Assembly (NCBI RefSeq): GCF_025263265.1
Contig: NZ_CP079869.1
Span: 1,240,001 to 1,304,000, forward strand
Source of the DNA: Mycobacterium sp. SMC-4
Lineage (GTDB): Bacteria; Actinomycetota; Actinomycetes; Mycobacteriales; Mycobacteriaceae
Length of the DNA stretch: 64,000 nucleotides
Direction of reading: 5' to 3'
In this document: positions 8,104 to 17,357 of the stretch, one piece after another
Layout: the number at the start of each line of letters is the position of its first letter
Numbering within the stretch: position 1 is the first letter of the stretch
The notes under the pieces: model-generated
Told to the model about the DNA's origin: nothing
Databases searched by the model: none
Seen by the model: only the letters and a program-made list of their open reading frames with translations
Position numbers and translations under genes: made by a program

Positions 8104-8525
8104 AGGAAGCGCTCCCACATGTGCATGCCGATGACGCCGACGGAGGCGATCATCACGGCGATGAAGACCCCGGCCACCACCCAGAGCATCTGGCGCTGGT
8201 AGCGCGGGCCCTCGGACCAGAAATCGATCAGGATCACGCGGATGCCGTTGAGTGCGTGGTAGAGCACTGCGCCGACGAGGCCGACCTCCATCAGGCCGAC
8301 GATCGGTGTCTGGTAGGTCGCGATGATCTCGTTGTAGGCCTGCGGGCTGACCCGCACCAGCGCGGTGTCGAGGACGTGGACGAACAGGAAGAAGAAGATC
8401 GTCGCGCCGGAGATGCGGTGCAGCAGCCAGGACCACATCGCGGGGTCGCCGCGATAGAGGGTGCGGCGGCGCGGCGTGGATCGCGGTGCCGGTATGTCGG
8501 CATCAGGTGATGTCGCTGTACTCAC
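8100..8525 (-). CDS. sdhC: succinate dehydrogenase cytochrome b556 subunit SdhC
   Basis: 141 aa membrane anchor of complex II with three predicted helices. The LLHRISGATIFFFLFVHVLD motif (His-Arg plus a second His) is typical of SdhC and of quinone/haem ligation. Start GTG at 8525 is preceded by GGAGGT at good spacing; a longer frame from 8582 has no comparable ribosome site. First gene of the operon, divergent from cdd across a 215-base promoter region. Confidence 0.92.
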   Translation of the reverse strand: MSTATSPDADIPAPRSTPRRRTLYRGDPAMWSWLLHRISGATIFFFLFVHVLDTALVRVSPQAYNEIIATYQTPIVGLMEVGLVGAVLYHALNGIRVILIDFWSEGPRYQRQMLWVVAGVFIAVMIASVGVIGMHMWERFL

Positions 8526-8740
8526 GTGACCTCCAACGCCATCGGTGGACGCGTGGGGCACGGTTGCTGACCCGGGCCCCAAAACCTCGGGGCGACTCTA
8601 ATCCCCTTTGTACTGCCGAACGAACTAGCGTGGGACGGAATGCCCCGTTCAGCGCGGCGAAGTTAGGGTGCCCTATCCAGTTTCGGGGCCACCCGACGAG
8701 GTGTTCGGAATGGATTCAGATTCGGTTCGGAGGGCCTGAG
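8526..8740. promoter_or_regulatory. divergent sdhC / cdd promoter region
   Basis: Contains a palindrome TTAGGGTGCCCTAT (8663-8676; arms TAGGG/CCCTA) that loosely resembles half of a DtxR/IdeR-type iron box. It also has a TCTAAT/TAGAGT-like -10 hexamer near 8594-8600 readable for the sdh strand. The cdd ribosome site GGAGGG ends about 8 bases before its ATG. Regulator assignment is speculative. Confidence 0.4.
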
Positions 8741-9157
8741 ATGTCGCTGGGAATCGACTGGAAACTGTTGCGCAATAAAGCAATTGCGGTGTCGGGACAC
8801 GCATACGCACCGTATTCGGGGTTCCGGGTGGGCGCGGCCGGATTGACCGCTGATGACCGAATCCTTACCGGATGCAATGTGGAGAATGTCTCATATGGCC
8901 TAGGTCTCTGTGCCGAGTGCGCAGTGGTCTGCGCCCTGTTCTCCACCGGGGGTGGCCGGCTGGTCGCTCTGGCTTGCGTGGGCCCCGACGGCGAGGTGCT
9001 GATGCCGTGCGGCCGCTGCCGCCAGGTGCTCTACGAACACGGCGGACCCGACCTGTTGATCGACCACCCCGCCGGCCCGCGACCGCTGAGTGCGCTGCTG
9101 CCCGACGCGTTCGGGCCCGCGGACCTCGACCGCCGGCACCGCGGGGAGCAGTCGTGA
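8741..9157 (+). CDS. cdd: cytidine deaminase
   Basis: Deaminates cytidine and deoxycytidine to (deoxy)uridine for pyrimidine salvage. 138 aa, normal for the small tetrameric enzyme. Zinc and catalytic motifs are intact: LCAEC and PCGRCRQV. ATG at 8741 is preceded by GGAGGG; an open frame reaching back to 8486 has no homology and is rejected. The stop overlaps the deoA GTG start (GTGA), so cdd-deoA-add behave as one salvage operon. Confidence 0.96.
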   Translation: MSLGIDWKLLRNKAIAVSGHAYAPYSGFRVGAAGLTADDRILTGCNVENVSYGLGLCAECAVVCALFSTGGGRLVALACVGPDGEVLMPCGRCRQVLYEHGGPDLLIDHPAGPRPLSALLPDAFGPADLDRRHRGEQS

Positions 9158-10446
9158 CGTTCGACGCTCCGACGGTCATCCGGACCAAGCGCGACGGCGG
9201 CGCCCTGTCCGACGAGGCCATCGACTGGGTGATCGACGCCTACACCCACGACCGCATCGCCGAGGCGCAGATGTCGGCGCTGTTGATGGCGATCTTCCTG
9301 CGCGGGATGACCGGTGCGGAGATCGCGCGCTGGACCGCGGCGATGATCGGCTCAGGGCAGCGGTTCGACTTCACCGACCTGCGCCGCGCAGGCAAGCCGT
9401 TGGCCTTGGTGGACAAGCACTCCACCGGCGGGGTCGGCGACAAGATCACCATCCCGTTGGTGCCTGTGGTGATGGCCTGCGGCGGATCGGTGCCGCAGGC
9501 GGCCGGACGCGGACTCGGCCATACCGGCGGCACCCTCGACAAGCTGGAATCCATCCCCGGCTTCACCGCCGAACTGCCCAAATCGCAGATACGCCAACAG
9601 CTCAGCGACATCGGAGCAGCCATCTTCGCCGCGGGTGAACTCGCCCCCGCCGACCGCAAGATCTATGCGCTGCGCGATGTCACCGCCACCACCGAATCGC
9701 TGCCGCTGATCGCGAGCTCGGTGATGAGCAAGAAGATCGCCGAAGGCACCCGCGCGCTGGTGCTCGACACCAAGGTCGGCGCCGGAGCGTTCCTGAAGTC
9801 CGAGACGCAATCCCGAGAGCTGGCCCGCACCATGGTCGAGCTCGGCGCCACCCACGGTGTGGCGACCCGGGCGGTGCTGACCGACATGAACATCCCGCTG
9901 GGCCGGACGGTGGGTAACGCGGTCGAGGTCGCCGAATCGCTGGAGGTGCTCGAGGGCGGCGGCCCGGCCGATGTGGTGGAGCTGACGCTGACCCTGGCCC
10001 GCGAGATGCTCGACATCGCCGGCCTCGACGCCGTCGACCCCGCCCAGACCCTGCGCGACGGGACCGCGATGGACCAGTTCCGCAGACTGGTCGCCGCCCA
10101 GGGCGGCGACCTGAGCGCACCGCTGCCCGTCGGCACGCACAACGAGACCGTCAATGCACCGCGCAATGGCACCATGGGAGACATCGATGCGATGGCGGTG
10201 GGGCTGGCGGTGTGGCGGCTCGGAGCGGGCCGTTCCGAGCCGGGCCAGCGTGTGCAATTCGGCGCCGGGCTGCGCATCCACCGTCGTCCGGGTGAGCCCG
10301 TGGTTGCCGGTGAGCCGCTGTTCACCCTCTACACCGACACCCCGCAGCGCTTCGCGGCGGCGCGCGCCGAGCTCGACGGCGCCTGGACCGTCGGCGAGCA
10401 CCCCCCGCCGGCCCGGCCGCTCATCATCGACCGCATCAGCCAGTGA
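9154..10446 (+). CDS. deoA: thymidine phosphorylase
   Basis: Phosphorolysis of thymidine/deoxyuridine to base plus deoxyribose-1-phosphate. 430 aa. The glycosyltransferase motif [10 protein letters not shown] and the following [18 protein letters not shown] are diagnostic of the family. GTG at 9154 overlaps the cdd stop by four bases. Followed after 13 bases by add, which has a strong GAGGAGG ribosome site. Confidence 0.96.
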   Translation: MTFDAPTVIRTKRDGGALSDEAIDWVIDAYTHDRIAEAQMSALLMAIFLRGMTGAEIARWTAAMIGSGQRFDFTDLRRAGKPLALVDKHSTGGVGDKITIPLVPVVMACGGSVPQAAGRGLGHTGGTLDKLESIPGFTAELPKSQIRQQLSDIGAAIFAAGELAPADRKIYALRDVTATTESLPLIASSVMSKKIAEGTRALVLDTKVGAGAFLKSETQSRELARTMVELGATHGVATRAVLTDMNIPLGRTVGNAVEVAESLEVLEGGGPADVVELTLTLAREMLDIAGLDAVDPAQTLRDGTAMDQFRRLVAAQGGDLSAPLPVGTHNETVNAPRNGTMGDIDAMAVGLAVWRLGAGRSEPGQRVQFGAGLRIHRRPGEPVVAGEPLFTLYTDTPQRFAAARAELDGAWTVGEHPPPARPLIIDRISQ

Positions 10447-10459
10447 GGAGGTTCTCCCG

Positions 10460-11548
10460 GTGACGACACCATTGACGCTCGACACCATCCAGAAGGCCCC
10501 CAAGGCTCTGCTGCACGACCACCTCGACGGTGGGCTGCGGCCCGCCACGGTGCTCGAGCTGGCCGCCGAGAACGGCTATGACGCGCTGCCGGCCACCAAC
10601 GCCGAGGCGTTGGCGACGTTCTTCCGCACCGCGGCGCACAGCGGGTCGCTGGAGCGCTATCTGGAACCTTTCGCCCACACCGTCGGGGTGATGCAGACCG
10701 CCGACGCACTGCACCGGGTCGCGCAGGAATGTGTCGAGGACCTCGCCCGAGACAACGTCGTCTACGCCGAGGTGCGGTTCGCCCCCGAGTTGCACATCGA
10801 CGGGGGACTGTCGCTGGACGCCGTCGTCGACGCGGTGCTGGCCGGCTTCGCGGCCGGGGAGAAGTCCGCCGCGGCCGACGGGCGCACCATCACGGTGCGC
10901 TGCCTGGTCACCGCGATGCGCCACGCCGCGCGGTCCCGCGAGATCGCCGCGCTGGCCGTGCGGTTCCGTGACCGGGGCGTGGTGGGCTTCGACATCGCCG
11001 GTGCGGAGGCCGGCTACCCGCCCACCCGCCATCTGGATGCCTTCGAGTTCATGCGCAGCAACAACGCCCGCTTCACCATCCACGCCGGCGAGGCGTTCGG
11101 GTTGCCCTCCATCCACGAGGCCATCGCGTTCTGCGGTGCCGACCGGCTCGGGCACGGCGTGCGCATCGTCGACGACATCACCCTGGGCGAGGACGGTGAC
11201 CCTCGGCTGGGGCGGCTGGCAGCGCTGTTGCGGGACAAGCGGATTCCGTTCGAGATGTGCCCGAGCTCGAATGTGCAGACCGGCGCGGTGCCCAGTATCG
11301 CCGAGCATCCGTTCGACCTGCTGGCCCGGTTACGGTTTCGGGTCACCGTCAACACAGACAACCGGCTGATGAGCGACACGTCGATGAGCCAGGAGATGCT
11401 GCGGCTGGTCGAGGCGTTCGGCTACGGGTGGAGCGATCTGGAGAGGTTCACGATCAACGCGATGAAATCGGCGTTCATCAGCTTTCCCGAACGGCTGGCG
11501 ATCATCGACGAGGTGATCAAGCCGCGTTACGCCGTGCTGGTGGGCTGA
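10460..11548 (+). CDS. add: adenosine deaminase
   Basis: Converts (deoxy)adenosine to (deoxy)inosine in purine salvage. 362 aa. Metal-binding [10 protein letters not shown] at the N-terminus, then HAGEAFG with its catalytic Glu, GHGVRI, and NTDNRLMS near the C-terminus all match the ADA fold. GTG at 10460 follows GAGGAGG (10445-10451). Its stop abuts the stop of the convergent Rv3311-like gene with no spacer, so there is no room for a terminator between them. Confidence 0.96.
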   Translation: MTTPLTLDTIQKAPKALLHDHLDGGLRPATVLELAAENGYDALPATNAEALATFFRTAAHSGSLERYLEPFAHTVGVMQTADALHRVAQECVEDLARDNVVYAEVRFAPELHIDGGLSLDAVVDAVLAGFAAGEKSAAADGRTITVRCLVTAMRHAARSREIAALAVRFRDRGVVGFDIAGAEAGYPPTRHLDAFEFMRSNNARFTIHAGEAFGLPSIHEAIAFCGADRLGHGVRIVDDITLGEDGDPRLGRLAALLRDKRIPFEMCPSSNVQTGAVPSIAEHPFDLLARLRFRVTVNTDNRLMSDTSMSQEMLRLVEAFGYGWSDLERFTINAMKSAFISFPERLAIIDEVIKPRYAVLVG

Positions 11549-12793
11549 CTACTCCTCGCGCAGCCGGGACTCGACGAAGCTCTCCAGCGACTCCCACTGC
11601 GACACGGCCTCGGCGTAGGGCGGGTTGGGCCGCCGCGCCGACGACGGGTTCAGCGCGTAGGCGATCACCCGGCCCAGCGGGGCGTCGGCGGACAGCTTGG
11701 CGGCCACGCTGGGATCCTCGGCGTAGTCACCGATGTCGCGCAACAGCTCCACGGCCAGTTCGAGCTGGTCACGGTCGAGCGTGTCCGGCCCGTCGGCGAG
11801 GTCGTCGACGATGTCGGTGAGCACATAGACGTTGTCTTCGGTGACCTCGACGCGCAGCGAGCCGTCGGTGGCGGCGGTGCGGATGTCGTCGTAGGTCGCC
11901 AGGTCCGACAGGTCGTGGTCGTGCTCGTCGGCCAGGTAGCGCGCCAGCGCCCGCTCGGAGCCGAACACGCTGATGCGCCCATTGCGGCCGAGGAAGATGG
12001 GCTGGTCGTCGAGGTAGCAGCGCAGCGTGAAGAACGATCCGCCGCGAGTCATCAGACGCACCGGGTCGATTCCGACACGTGCCCAGAAGTCCTCGTCTCC
12101 GCCCAGCACCCGGTGCTCGGCGGCCGCGGCCAGTTCGGCGGACTCCTCGTCGGTGTCGACGATGTCGTCGATCACGATGTCGTCCTCGATCTCGGGAGCG
12201 GGGCCGTCGAGCTCGTCCTGGGCTTTCTGGGCGGCCGCGGCGTCGACGTCGGGGGTGGTGATGATCTCGTCGATCGCCGCGATCACGCCGTCCCAGCCGC
12301 GGGCGATGATCTTCTCGATCTCGGCCCAGCGCTTGCGTCCGGCGCGTCCGGCGAACGCTTCGACTCCGCCGCCGACGGTGCCCAGCACCGGGTTGCCGTT
12401 GAAGAACTTGGTGACTCCGGGCAGCTCACACACTGAACCGATGGACGACAACACGGCCAGCGAGCCGTGCAGCGTGCGCACGCTGTCCTCGGTCGGTTTG
12501 GCCGACAGGATCTCCTCGAAGGCGGCCAGGTCGTGGGTGTGCTCCTCGGTCGGCGCCAGCCGGTGCGCGTTCTGCGCGGTCAGTTTCTCCCAGGCCGGAT
12601 GATCGACGAGGTCGTTGTCGGCGTTGGTGCGGACGAACGCCACCAGGTCGGCAACCGAGTTGAACACATAGAGGTCCTCGTCCTTGCCGAGGAACGCCTC
12701 CCACTCGTCGCCCTCGGCGCGCCACCGCGGCGCCCACAACGTGTACACGTCGCCTTTGGTCAGCCTCAGCCCGATGGGCACGATGTCAGCCAT
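11549..12793 (-). CDS. conserved hypothetical protein, Rv3311-like
   Basis: 414 aa acidic cytoplasmic protein without signal peptide, membrane segment or motif I can name. It starts MADIVPIGLRLTKGD and has two similar-looking halves that each carry a (D/E)-rich helical stretch. A very acidic linker (EIEDDIVIDDIVDTDEE) sits near the middle. By position next to add and by length it matches what I remember of M. tuberculosis Rv3311, a conserved protein of unknown function. Convergent with add at zero distance. Confidence 0.8.
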   Translation of the reverse strand: MADIVPIGLRLTKGDVYTLWAPRWRAEGDEWEAFLGKDEDLYVFNSVADLVAFVRTNADNDLVDHPAWEKLTAQNAHRLAPTEEHTHDLAAFEEILSAKPTEDSVRTLHGSLAVLSSIGSVCELPGVTKFFNGNPVLGTVGGGVEAFAGRAGRKRWAEIEKIIARGWDGVIAAIDEIITTPDVDAAAAQKAQDELDGPAPEIEDDIVIDDIVDTDEESAELAAAAEHRVLGGDEDFWARVGIDPVRLMTRGGSFFTLRCYLDDQPIFLGRNGRISVFGSERALARYLADEHDHDLSDLATYDDIRTAATDGSLRVEVTEDNVYVLTDIVDDLADGPDTLDRDQLELAVELLRDIGDYAEDPSVAAKLSADAPLGRVIAYALNPSSARRPNPPYAEAVSQWESLESFVESRLREE

Positions 12794-12864
12794 GGCGCAC
12801 AGCCTAATGGGGTGCGATACCGGCAGGACCGAGTCCCCGGGACCGGTGCGCGGCGTCTATTGTC

Positions 12865-12886
12865 AGTCGTGCAAGTGTTTGACTGT
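12865..12886 (+). promoter_or_regulatory. shared magnesium-gene motif, mgtE copy
   Basis: 22-base segment with core GTGCAAGTGTTTGACTGT, overlapping the mgtE -35 element. It matches 20 of 22 bases of the inverse-oriented segment at 17291-17312, between the P-type ATPase and arsR genes. Confidence 0.6.
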
Positions 12887-12980
12887 TCAATCCGTCTCGG
12901 GTCTAATGATCGAGGCTGCAGGACATCTGCGGTGCTGCCGAAGGCAGCCGGCGGAATACCGAAAGCGAGGTGAGCGGCAT

Positions 12981-13052
12981 ATGCCAGGCGACAGTATCGG
13001 CGCGCATGGCCGAATAGCCCTCGCGGATGTGAATCGCTCCGGCTTGCGCTGA
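12981..13052 (+). CDS. possible 23-aa leader peptide upstream of mgtE
   Basis: ATG at 12981 follows an AGGTGAG ribosome site with about six bases spacing, and the frame closes with TGA at 13050-13052. The peptide starts MPGDSIGAHGRIAL and has no signal or motif. It lies in the long mgtE leader, where upstream frames commonly act in attenuation. No similarity known; it may be chance. Confidence 0.3.
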   Translation: MPGDSIGAHGRIALADVNRSGLR

Positions 13053-13236
13053 TCGTTGTCTACGCCTTCGACCGACGGGTGAGTCGGTGGGCTGTCAGGA
13101 TTTCCCTTACGTACCCGCATGCCCTCTGTGAGGGCGGTGCGGCCGCAAAACCACACGTGCAACGGCGCATCGGTGTGTCTACGCGCGGCACCGCAGTGCC
13201 GAATTCCGAGTACTTCGAGAGATTGGTTGAGTTGCC

Positions 13237-14613
13237 ATGTCTGAGGTGCCAATGAGCCAGACCGAGGATGTCGACCGCGAAGAAGTGATCAGGGCCATCG
13301 AACGGATGATGGACGACGATCTGAATCTGTCGGCGCTGACCGCGGCGGTGCGGCCGTTGACCGCAGCGCACGTCGTCGACGTCTTGGAGCGGTTGGATAC
13401 CAAGCAACGCGCCGTGCTGTACCGGGTGCTCGGCAAGGATCAGGCGCTGGAGGTGTTCGAAAACCTTGACCCGGCGCTGCAGGGTGATCTGGTCGGTGCC
13501 CTCAAGGACGACGATGTGGCGACGCTGTTCGCCGATCTGGACCCTGACGACCGGGTGGAGCTGCTCGACGAGTTGCCGGCAAAGGTGGCCCGCCGACTCA
13601 TGCAGGGGCTGCCCGTAGCCGAACGCGAGCTCACCGCCGGGATCCTCGGATATCCGCAGGGCTCGATCGGGCGGCAGATGAGCCCGGAGTTCGTCGCGGT
13701 GCGCCCCGAGATGACCAACGCCGAAGCCCTGAGCCGGGTCGCGGCCCATCTCGACGACGCCGAGACCGTGTATACGCTGCCGGTGACCGACCGCCACCGC
13801 ACCCTGGTCGGCATCGTCAGCCTGCGCGACCTGATGAAGGGGCCCTCAGGAATCGTCGTGGGCGAGCTGATGCAGCACCCCTACAGCGTGCGGGCCACCG
13901 ACGATGAGGAAGAGGCGGCCCGCCGCTGCGCAGACCTCAAGATGCTGGCACTGCCGGTGGTCGATAATGAGAACCGCCTGGTGGGCATTCTCACCGTCGA
14001 CGACGCGCTGGCGATCTTGGAGCATGCCGATTCCGAGGACCAGGCCCGCCTCAGCGGTGCCGAACCGCTGCGCCGGCCGTATCTGACCGCTCCGGTGGCC
14101 AGCCTGGTCCGCTCCCGGGTGGTCTGGCTGTTGGTGCTGGCCATCGGCGCGACGTTGACCGTCCAGGTGCTGGCAGTCTTCGAGGAGACGCTGACCCAGG
14201 TGGTGACGTTGGCCCTGTTCGTGCCCTTGCTGATCGGCACCGGCGGCAACACCGGGAATCAGGCTGCTACCACCGTGATTCGCGCGCTGGCACTGGGCGA
14301 TATCGGTCCGCGCGACCTGTCGAAGGTGTTGTTCCGGGAATTCCGGGTGGGTCTGTCGCTGGGGCTGCTGCTGGGCGCTCTGGCGTTCCTGGTGACCAGC
14401 CTGGTCTATGAGACCTCGATCGGGATCGTGATCGGTCTGACGTTCATCAGCCTGTGCACCATGGCCGCGACGGTCGGTGGCGCGATGCCGTTGCTGGCTC
14501 GTGCGCTGCGCGTCGATCCTGCAGTGTTCTCCAATCCCTTCATCTCCACCTTCGTCGACGCGACCGGATTGTTGATCTACTTCATGATCGCCCGCGCCGT
14601 ACTGGGCATCTGA
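13237..14613 (+). CDS. mgtE: magnesium transporter MgtE
   Basis: Mg2+-gated channel/transporter of the MgtE family, 458 aa. The cytosolic helical MgtE N domain comes first (about 30-130), followed by two CBS domains (about 135-265) that sense Mg2+. A five-helix membrane domain follows, with the conserved LLIGTGGNTGNQAAT pore segment. ATG at 13237; ATG 13252 (MSQTED) is a possible alternative with GAGGTG close upstream. It converges with the P-type Mg2+ ATPase after a 6-base gap. Confidence 0.93.
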   Translation: MSEVPMSQTEDVDREEVIRAIERMMDDDLNLSALTAAVRPLTAAHVVDVLERLDTKQRAVLYRVLGKDQALEVFENLDPALQGDLVGALKDDDVATLFADLDPDDRVELLDELPAKVARRLMQGLPVAERELTAGILGYPQGSIGRQMSPEFVAVRPEMTNAEALSRVAAHLDDAETVYTLPVTDRHRTLVGIVSLRDLMKGPSGIVVGELMQHPYSVRATDDEEEAARRCADLKMLALPVVDNENRLVGILTVDDALAILEHADSEDQARLSGAEPLRRPYLTAPVASLVRSRVVWLLVLAIGATLTVQVLAVFEETLTQVVTLALFVPLLIGTGGNTGNQAATTVIRALALGDIGPRDLSKVLFREFRVGLSLGLLLGALAFLVTSLVYETSIGIVIGLTFISLCTMAATVGGAMPLLARALRVDPAVFSNPFISTFVDATGLLIYFMIARAVLGI

Positions 14614-14619
14614 GCGGGG

Positions 14620-17232
14620 CTAGAGCCAGGCGGGGTGATGCCGCAGGTAGCGCTGCTTGAGCCACTGGGCGGCGCCGCCGTAGGTGAGTGCGACCAGCAG
14701 CAACCACAGTAGATAGGCCGGCGGTGGTGCGCTCATCTGCAGTGGCCCGGCCAGCGGGCTGACCGGCAGCAGCATCCCGAGCGCGGCCACCACCACCGCC
14801 GCGGTCACCACCACGCGCGCCGGTCGTTGGCCGCGCCACGGCACGGCGCGGGTGCGCAACACGAGCACCACCAACAACTGGGTCAGCAGGCCCGCCATGA
14901 ACCACCCGGTCTGGAACACCGCCGGCGAGTCGGCGGCTTGGAACACCCACCACAGCGCCGCGAAGGTGGCCAGGTCGAACACCGTGCTCAGGGTGCCGAA
15001 GGTGATCATGAACCTGATCAGACCCGCAGAATGCCACCGGCGCGGCTTGCGCAGGTAGTCGCGGTCCACCCGGTCCCACGGCACCGACAACTGGGCCAGG
15101 TCGTAGAGCAGGTTCTGCACCATCAACTGGATGGGCAGTATCGGCAGGAACGGCAGGAACACGCTGGCCGCCAACACCGACAACACGTTGCCGAAGTTGG
15201 AGCTCGCGGTGATCTTGACGTACTTCATCGTGTTGGCCAAGGTGCGGCGCCCCTCGACCACGCCGGCCGCCACCACCGCGAGATCCTTGTCCAGCAGAAT
15301 CAGGTCGGCGGCTTGTTTGGCGGCCTGAGCGGCGTTGTCTGCGGCGACGCCCACGTCGGCGACCCGCAGCGCGGCAACGTCGTTGACGCCGTCGCCGAGA
15401 AACCCGACGGCGTGTCCGTTGTCGCGCAGTGCGGCCACGATCCGGGTCTTGTGATCGGGTGCCAGCTCGGCGAAGACGTTCGCCTCATTGACCACCGCGC
15501 GGATCTGGGCGTCGCTGAGCCCTTCGAGGTGACGGCCCAGGATCAGCGGGTCGCTGTCGACGCCGACCTGAGCGGCCACCTGTTGGGCCACGATGCGGTT
15601 GTCACCGCTGAGGATCTTGACGGCAACACCGTGTTCGGTCAGCCGGGCCACGGCGCGCTCGGCACTGTCCCGGGTCGGATCGACGAACCCGACGAATCCG
15701 ACCAGCACCAATGATCTTTCGTCGGATTCGTCATAGCGCTCCCAGCGGGCCGGCCCGGTTTTCGCCGCGATCGCCAGCACCCGCATGCCACGGCGCCGAT
15801 AGGCTTCCAGCAATTCCTCGGCCTCGGTGCGCAACTCGTGGCCGAACCATGCGACCTGCTCGCCCAGCCGCGCTTCAGTGCACAGTGGTAGGACTTCGTC
15901 GGGGTCGCCTTTGCAGATCAGCAGGTGTTCACCGGGTTGCCGGGACACCACCACCGTGCTGCGCCGCCGTCGGTGGTCGAACGCGATCTCGTCGACCTTC
16001 TCGCAGGTCGCTTCGGTGATCACGGCGGCGTCGCCGGCGGCGAGTTGGTCGACGATGGCGTCGTCAAGCTGGTTTGCCGGCCCGTCCTGGAAATGTGCCG
16101 CGATGAACGCGAAGTCGGTGACCGCCTCGTCGAATCGCCCGGTGACGTCGATGCTGTGCGCGTAGGCGATGCGGTCCTCGGTCAGGGTGCCCGTCTTATC
16201 GACACAGAGCACCTCCATGGCGCCCAGATCCTGGATGGCGTTGAGGCGTCGCACCAGCACTCGTTGGGCGGCCAGCCGTGCCGCGCCGCGGGCGAGATTG
16301 GTGGTGACGATGACCGGCAACATCTCCGGTGTCAGGCCGACCGCGACGGCAAGGGCGAACATCGCCGCCTGCGCCCACACTCCGCTGACCAATCCGTTGA
16401 CGATGAACACGATCGGTGCCATCACCAGCATGAAACGGATCAGCGTCCATCCCACGCTGCGCACGCCGCGGTCGAAACTGGACTCCGGTCGTGGTGCGGC
16501 CGCCGATCGGGCCAGCGAGCCGCGGTAGGTGTGGTCGCCGGTGGCGATGACCACGCCGGTGGCCCGGCCGGTCACCACAGCGGTGCCCGACAGACACAAT
16601 CCGGGGTTGTCCATCACCGTGGCGGCGGCGCGCTCGGGTGTGGCCGCGTCGGATCCCGGGGTGTGTTTGGCAACCGGAAGTGCTTCACCACTGAGCGCCG
16701 ACTGATCGACGGTCAGCGCGCTGGAGGTGAGCACGCGAAGGTCGGCGGCCACCACATCACCGGCCTGCAGCACCACCATGTCACCGGGAACCAGATCCGG
16801 CGCCGGGATCTCGCGGTCCATCGGGTCGGATTCGGCATCGGCGCGGCGGCGCACCGTCACCGTGGCGGTGACCAATCGCTGCAGTGCCTGGGTGGCGCGC
16901 GTGGTGCGGGTCTGCTGCCAGAACCGCAGCACCACGGCCAGCGTCACCATGACCGCGACCGTGGTGGATCCACGGGCGTCGCCGACCGCGACGAACACCG
17001 CACCCAATCCCGCGAGCAGGGCGACGAACGGGCTGCGCAGCGCCACCAGCAGCTGTGCGGTCATGCCGGGGGCGGCGGCTTCGGCCGACTCGTTCGCACC
17101 GAAACCGACCAGCCGATCCGCCGCTTCGGACTCGGTCAGACCCCGAGGTGAGGAGCCCAGTTGCTGGTACAGCGTGAACACCGAGGCGTCGGCCAACTCG
17201 CGCAATCGTTCTGGGGTCGCGTTGGCAGTCAT
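14620..17232 (-). CDS. magnesium-translocating P-type ATPase (MgtA/MgtB family)
   Basis: 870 aa P3B-like ATPase that would import Mg2+. Seen: actuator segment SALSGEALPV, phosphorylation motif DKTGTLTED, GDGVND hinge motif, and an N-terminal cytosolic region typical of MgtA. The C-terminal membrane domain reads PIQLMVQNLLYDLAQLSVPWDRVD, as in MgtA/B. I chose ATG at 17232 (MTANATPERL); a longer frame to 17310 crosses the shared motif. Convergent with mgtE and divergent from an ArsR regulator, giving a compact magnesium locus. Confidence 0.9.
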   Translation of the reverse strand: MTANATPERLRELADASVFTLYQQLGSSPRGLTESEAADRLVGFGANESAEAAAPGMTAQLLVALRSPFVALLAGLGAVFVAVGDARGSTTVAVMVTLAVVLRFWQQTRTTRATQALQRLVTATVTVRRRADAESDPMDREIPAPDLVPGDMVVLQAGDVVAADLRVLTSSALTVDQSALSGEALPVAKHTPGSDAATPERAAATVMDNPGLCLSGTAVVTGRATGVVIATGDHTYRGSLARSAAAPRPESSFDRGVRSVGWTLIRFMLVMAPIVFIVNGLVSGVWAQAAMFALAVAVGLTPEMLPVIVTTNLARGAARLAAQRVLVRRLNAIQDLGAMEVLCVDKTGTLTEDRIAYAHSIDVTGRFDEAVTDFAFIAAHFQDGPANQLDDAIVDQLAAGDAAVITEATCEKVDEIAFDHRRRRSTVVVSRQPGEHLLICKGDPDEVLPLCTEARLGEQVAWFGHELRTEAEELLEAYRRRGMRVLAIAAKTGPARWERYDESDERSLVLVGFVGFVDPTRDSAERAVARLTEHGVAVKILSGDNRIVAQQVAAQVGVDSDPLILGRHLEGLSDAQIRAVVNEANVFAELAPDHKTRIVAALRDNGHAVGFLGDGVNDVAALRVADVGVAADNAAQAAKQAADLILLDKDLAVVAAGVVEGRRTLANTMKYVKITASSNFGNVLSVLAASVFLPFLPILPIQLMVQNLLYDLAQLSVPWDRVDRDYLRKPRRWHSAGLIRFMITFGTLSTVFDLATFAALWWVFQAADSPAVFQTGWFMAGLLTQLLVVLVLRTRAVPWRGQRPARVVVTAAVVVAALGMLLPVSPLAGPLQMSAPPPAYLLWLLLVALTYGGAAQWLKQRYLRHHPAWL

Positions 17233-17290
17233 GTCTGGGTCCTTGTCGGCGTGCGACCGATGGTAGCCGGTGGCGCTCCGGCCGCCCTGG

Positions 17291-17312
17291 ACAGTCAAAC
17301 GCTTGCACAACT
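17291..17312 (-). promoter_or_regulatory. shared magnesium-gene motif, ATPase/arsR copy
   Basis: On the minus strand the core reads GTGCAAGCGTTTGACTGT, matching 20 of 22 bases upstream of mgtE. It includes the imperfect palindrome CAAGCGTTTG. On the plus strand it fills the spacer of a possible arsR promoter (TGGACA 17288-17293, TATCTT 17312-17317), so a protein bound here could control both divergent genes. Confidence 0.55.
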
Positions 17313-17357
17313 ATCTTAAATTTGTCAGCCTGGCAGGTATCGTCGAGAGGAGACGCA

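Larger units (their letters stand above)
12794..13236 (+). promoter_or_regulatory. 443-base promoter and leader of mgtE
   Basis: A gene-free stretch ahead of mgtE. It holds a good promoter (-35 TTGACT 12879-12884, 17-base spacer, -10 TCTAAT 12902-12907), implying an untranslated leader of over 300 bases. The leader contains a 23-codon frame (12981-13052) with an AGGTGAG ribosome site. Short hairpins follow: GCCCTC-tgt-GAGGGC at 13121-13135 and CGGCAC-cgca-GTGCCG at 13186-13201. A magnesium-responsive riboswitch or attenuator would fit the gene, but I cannot match the sequence to the M-box consensus. Confidence 0.5.

Noticed and set aside
12908..13236. M-box magnesium riboswitch
   Set aside because: Gene context fits, but the conserved M-box strings I know are not recognisable; kept only as an unassigned leader.
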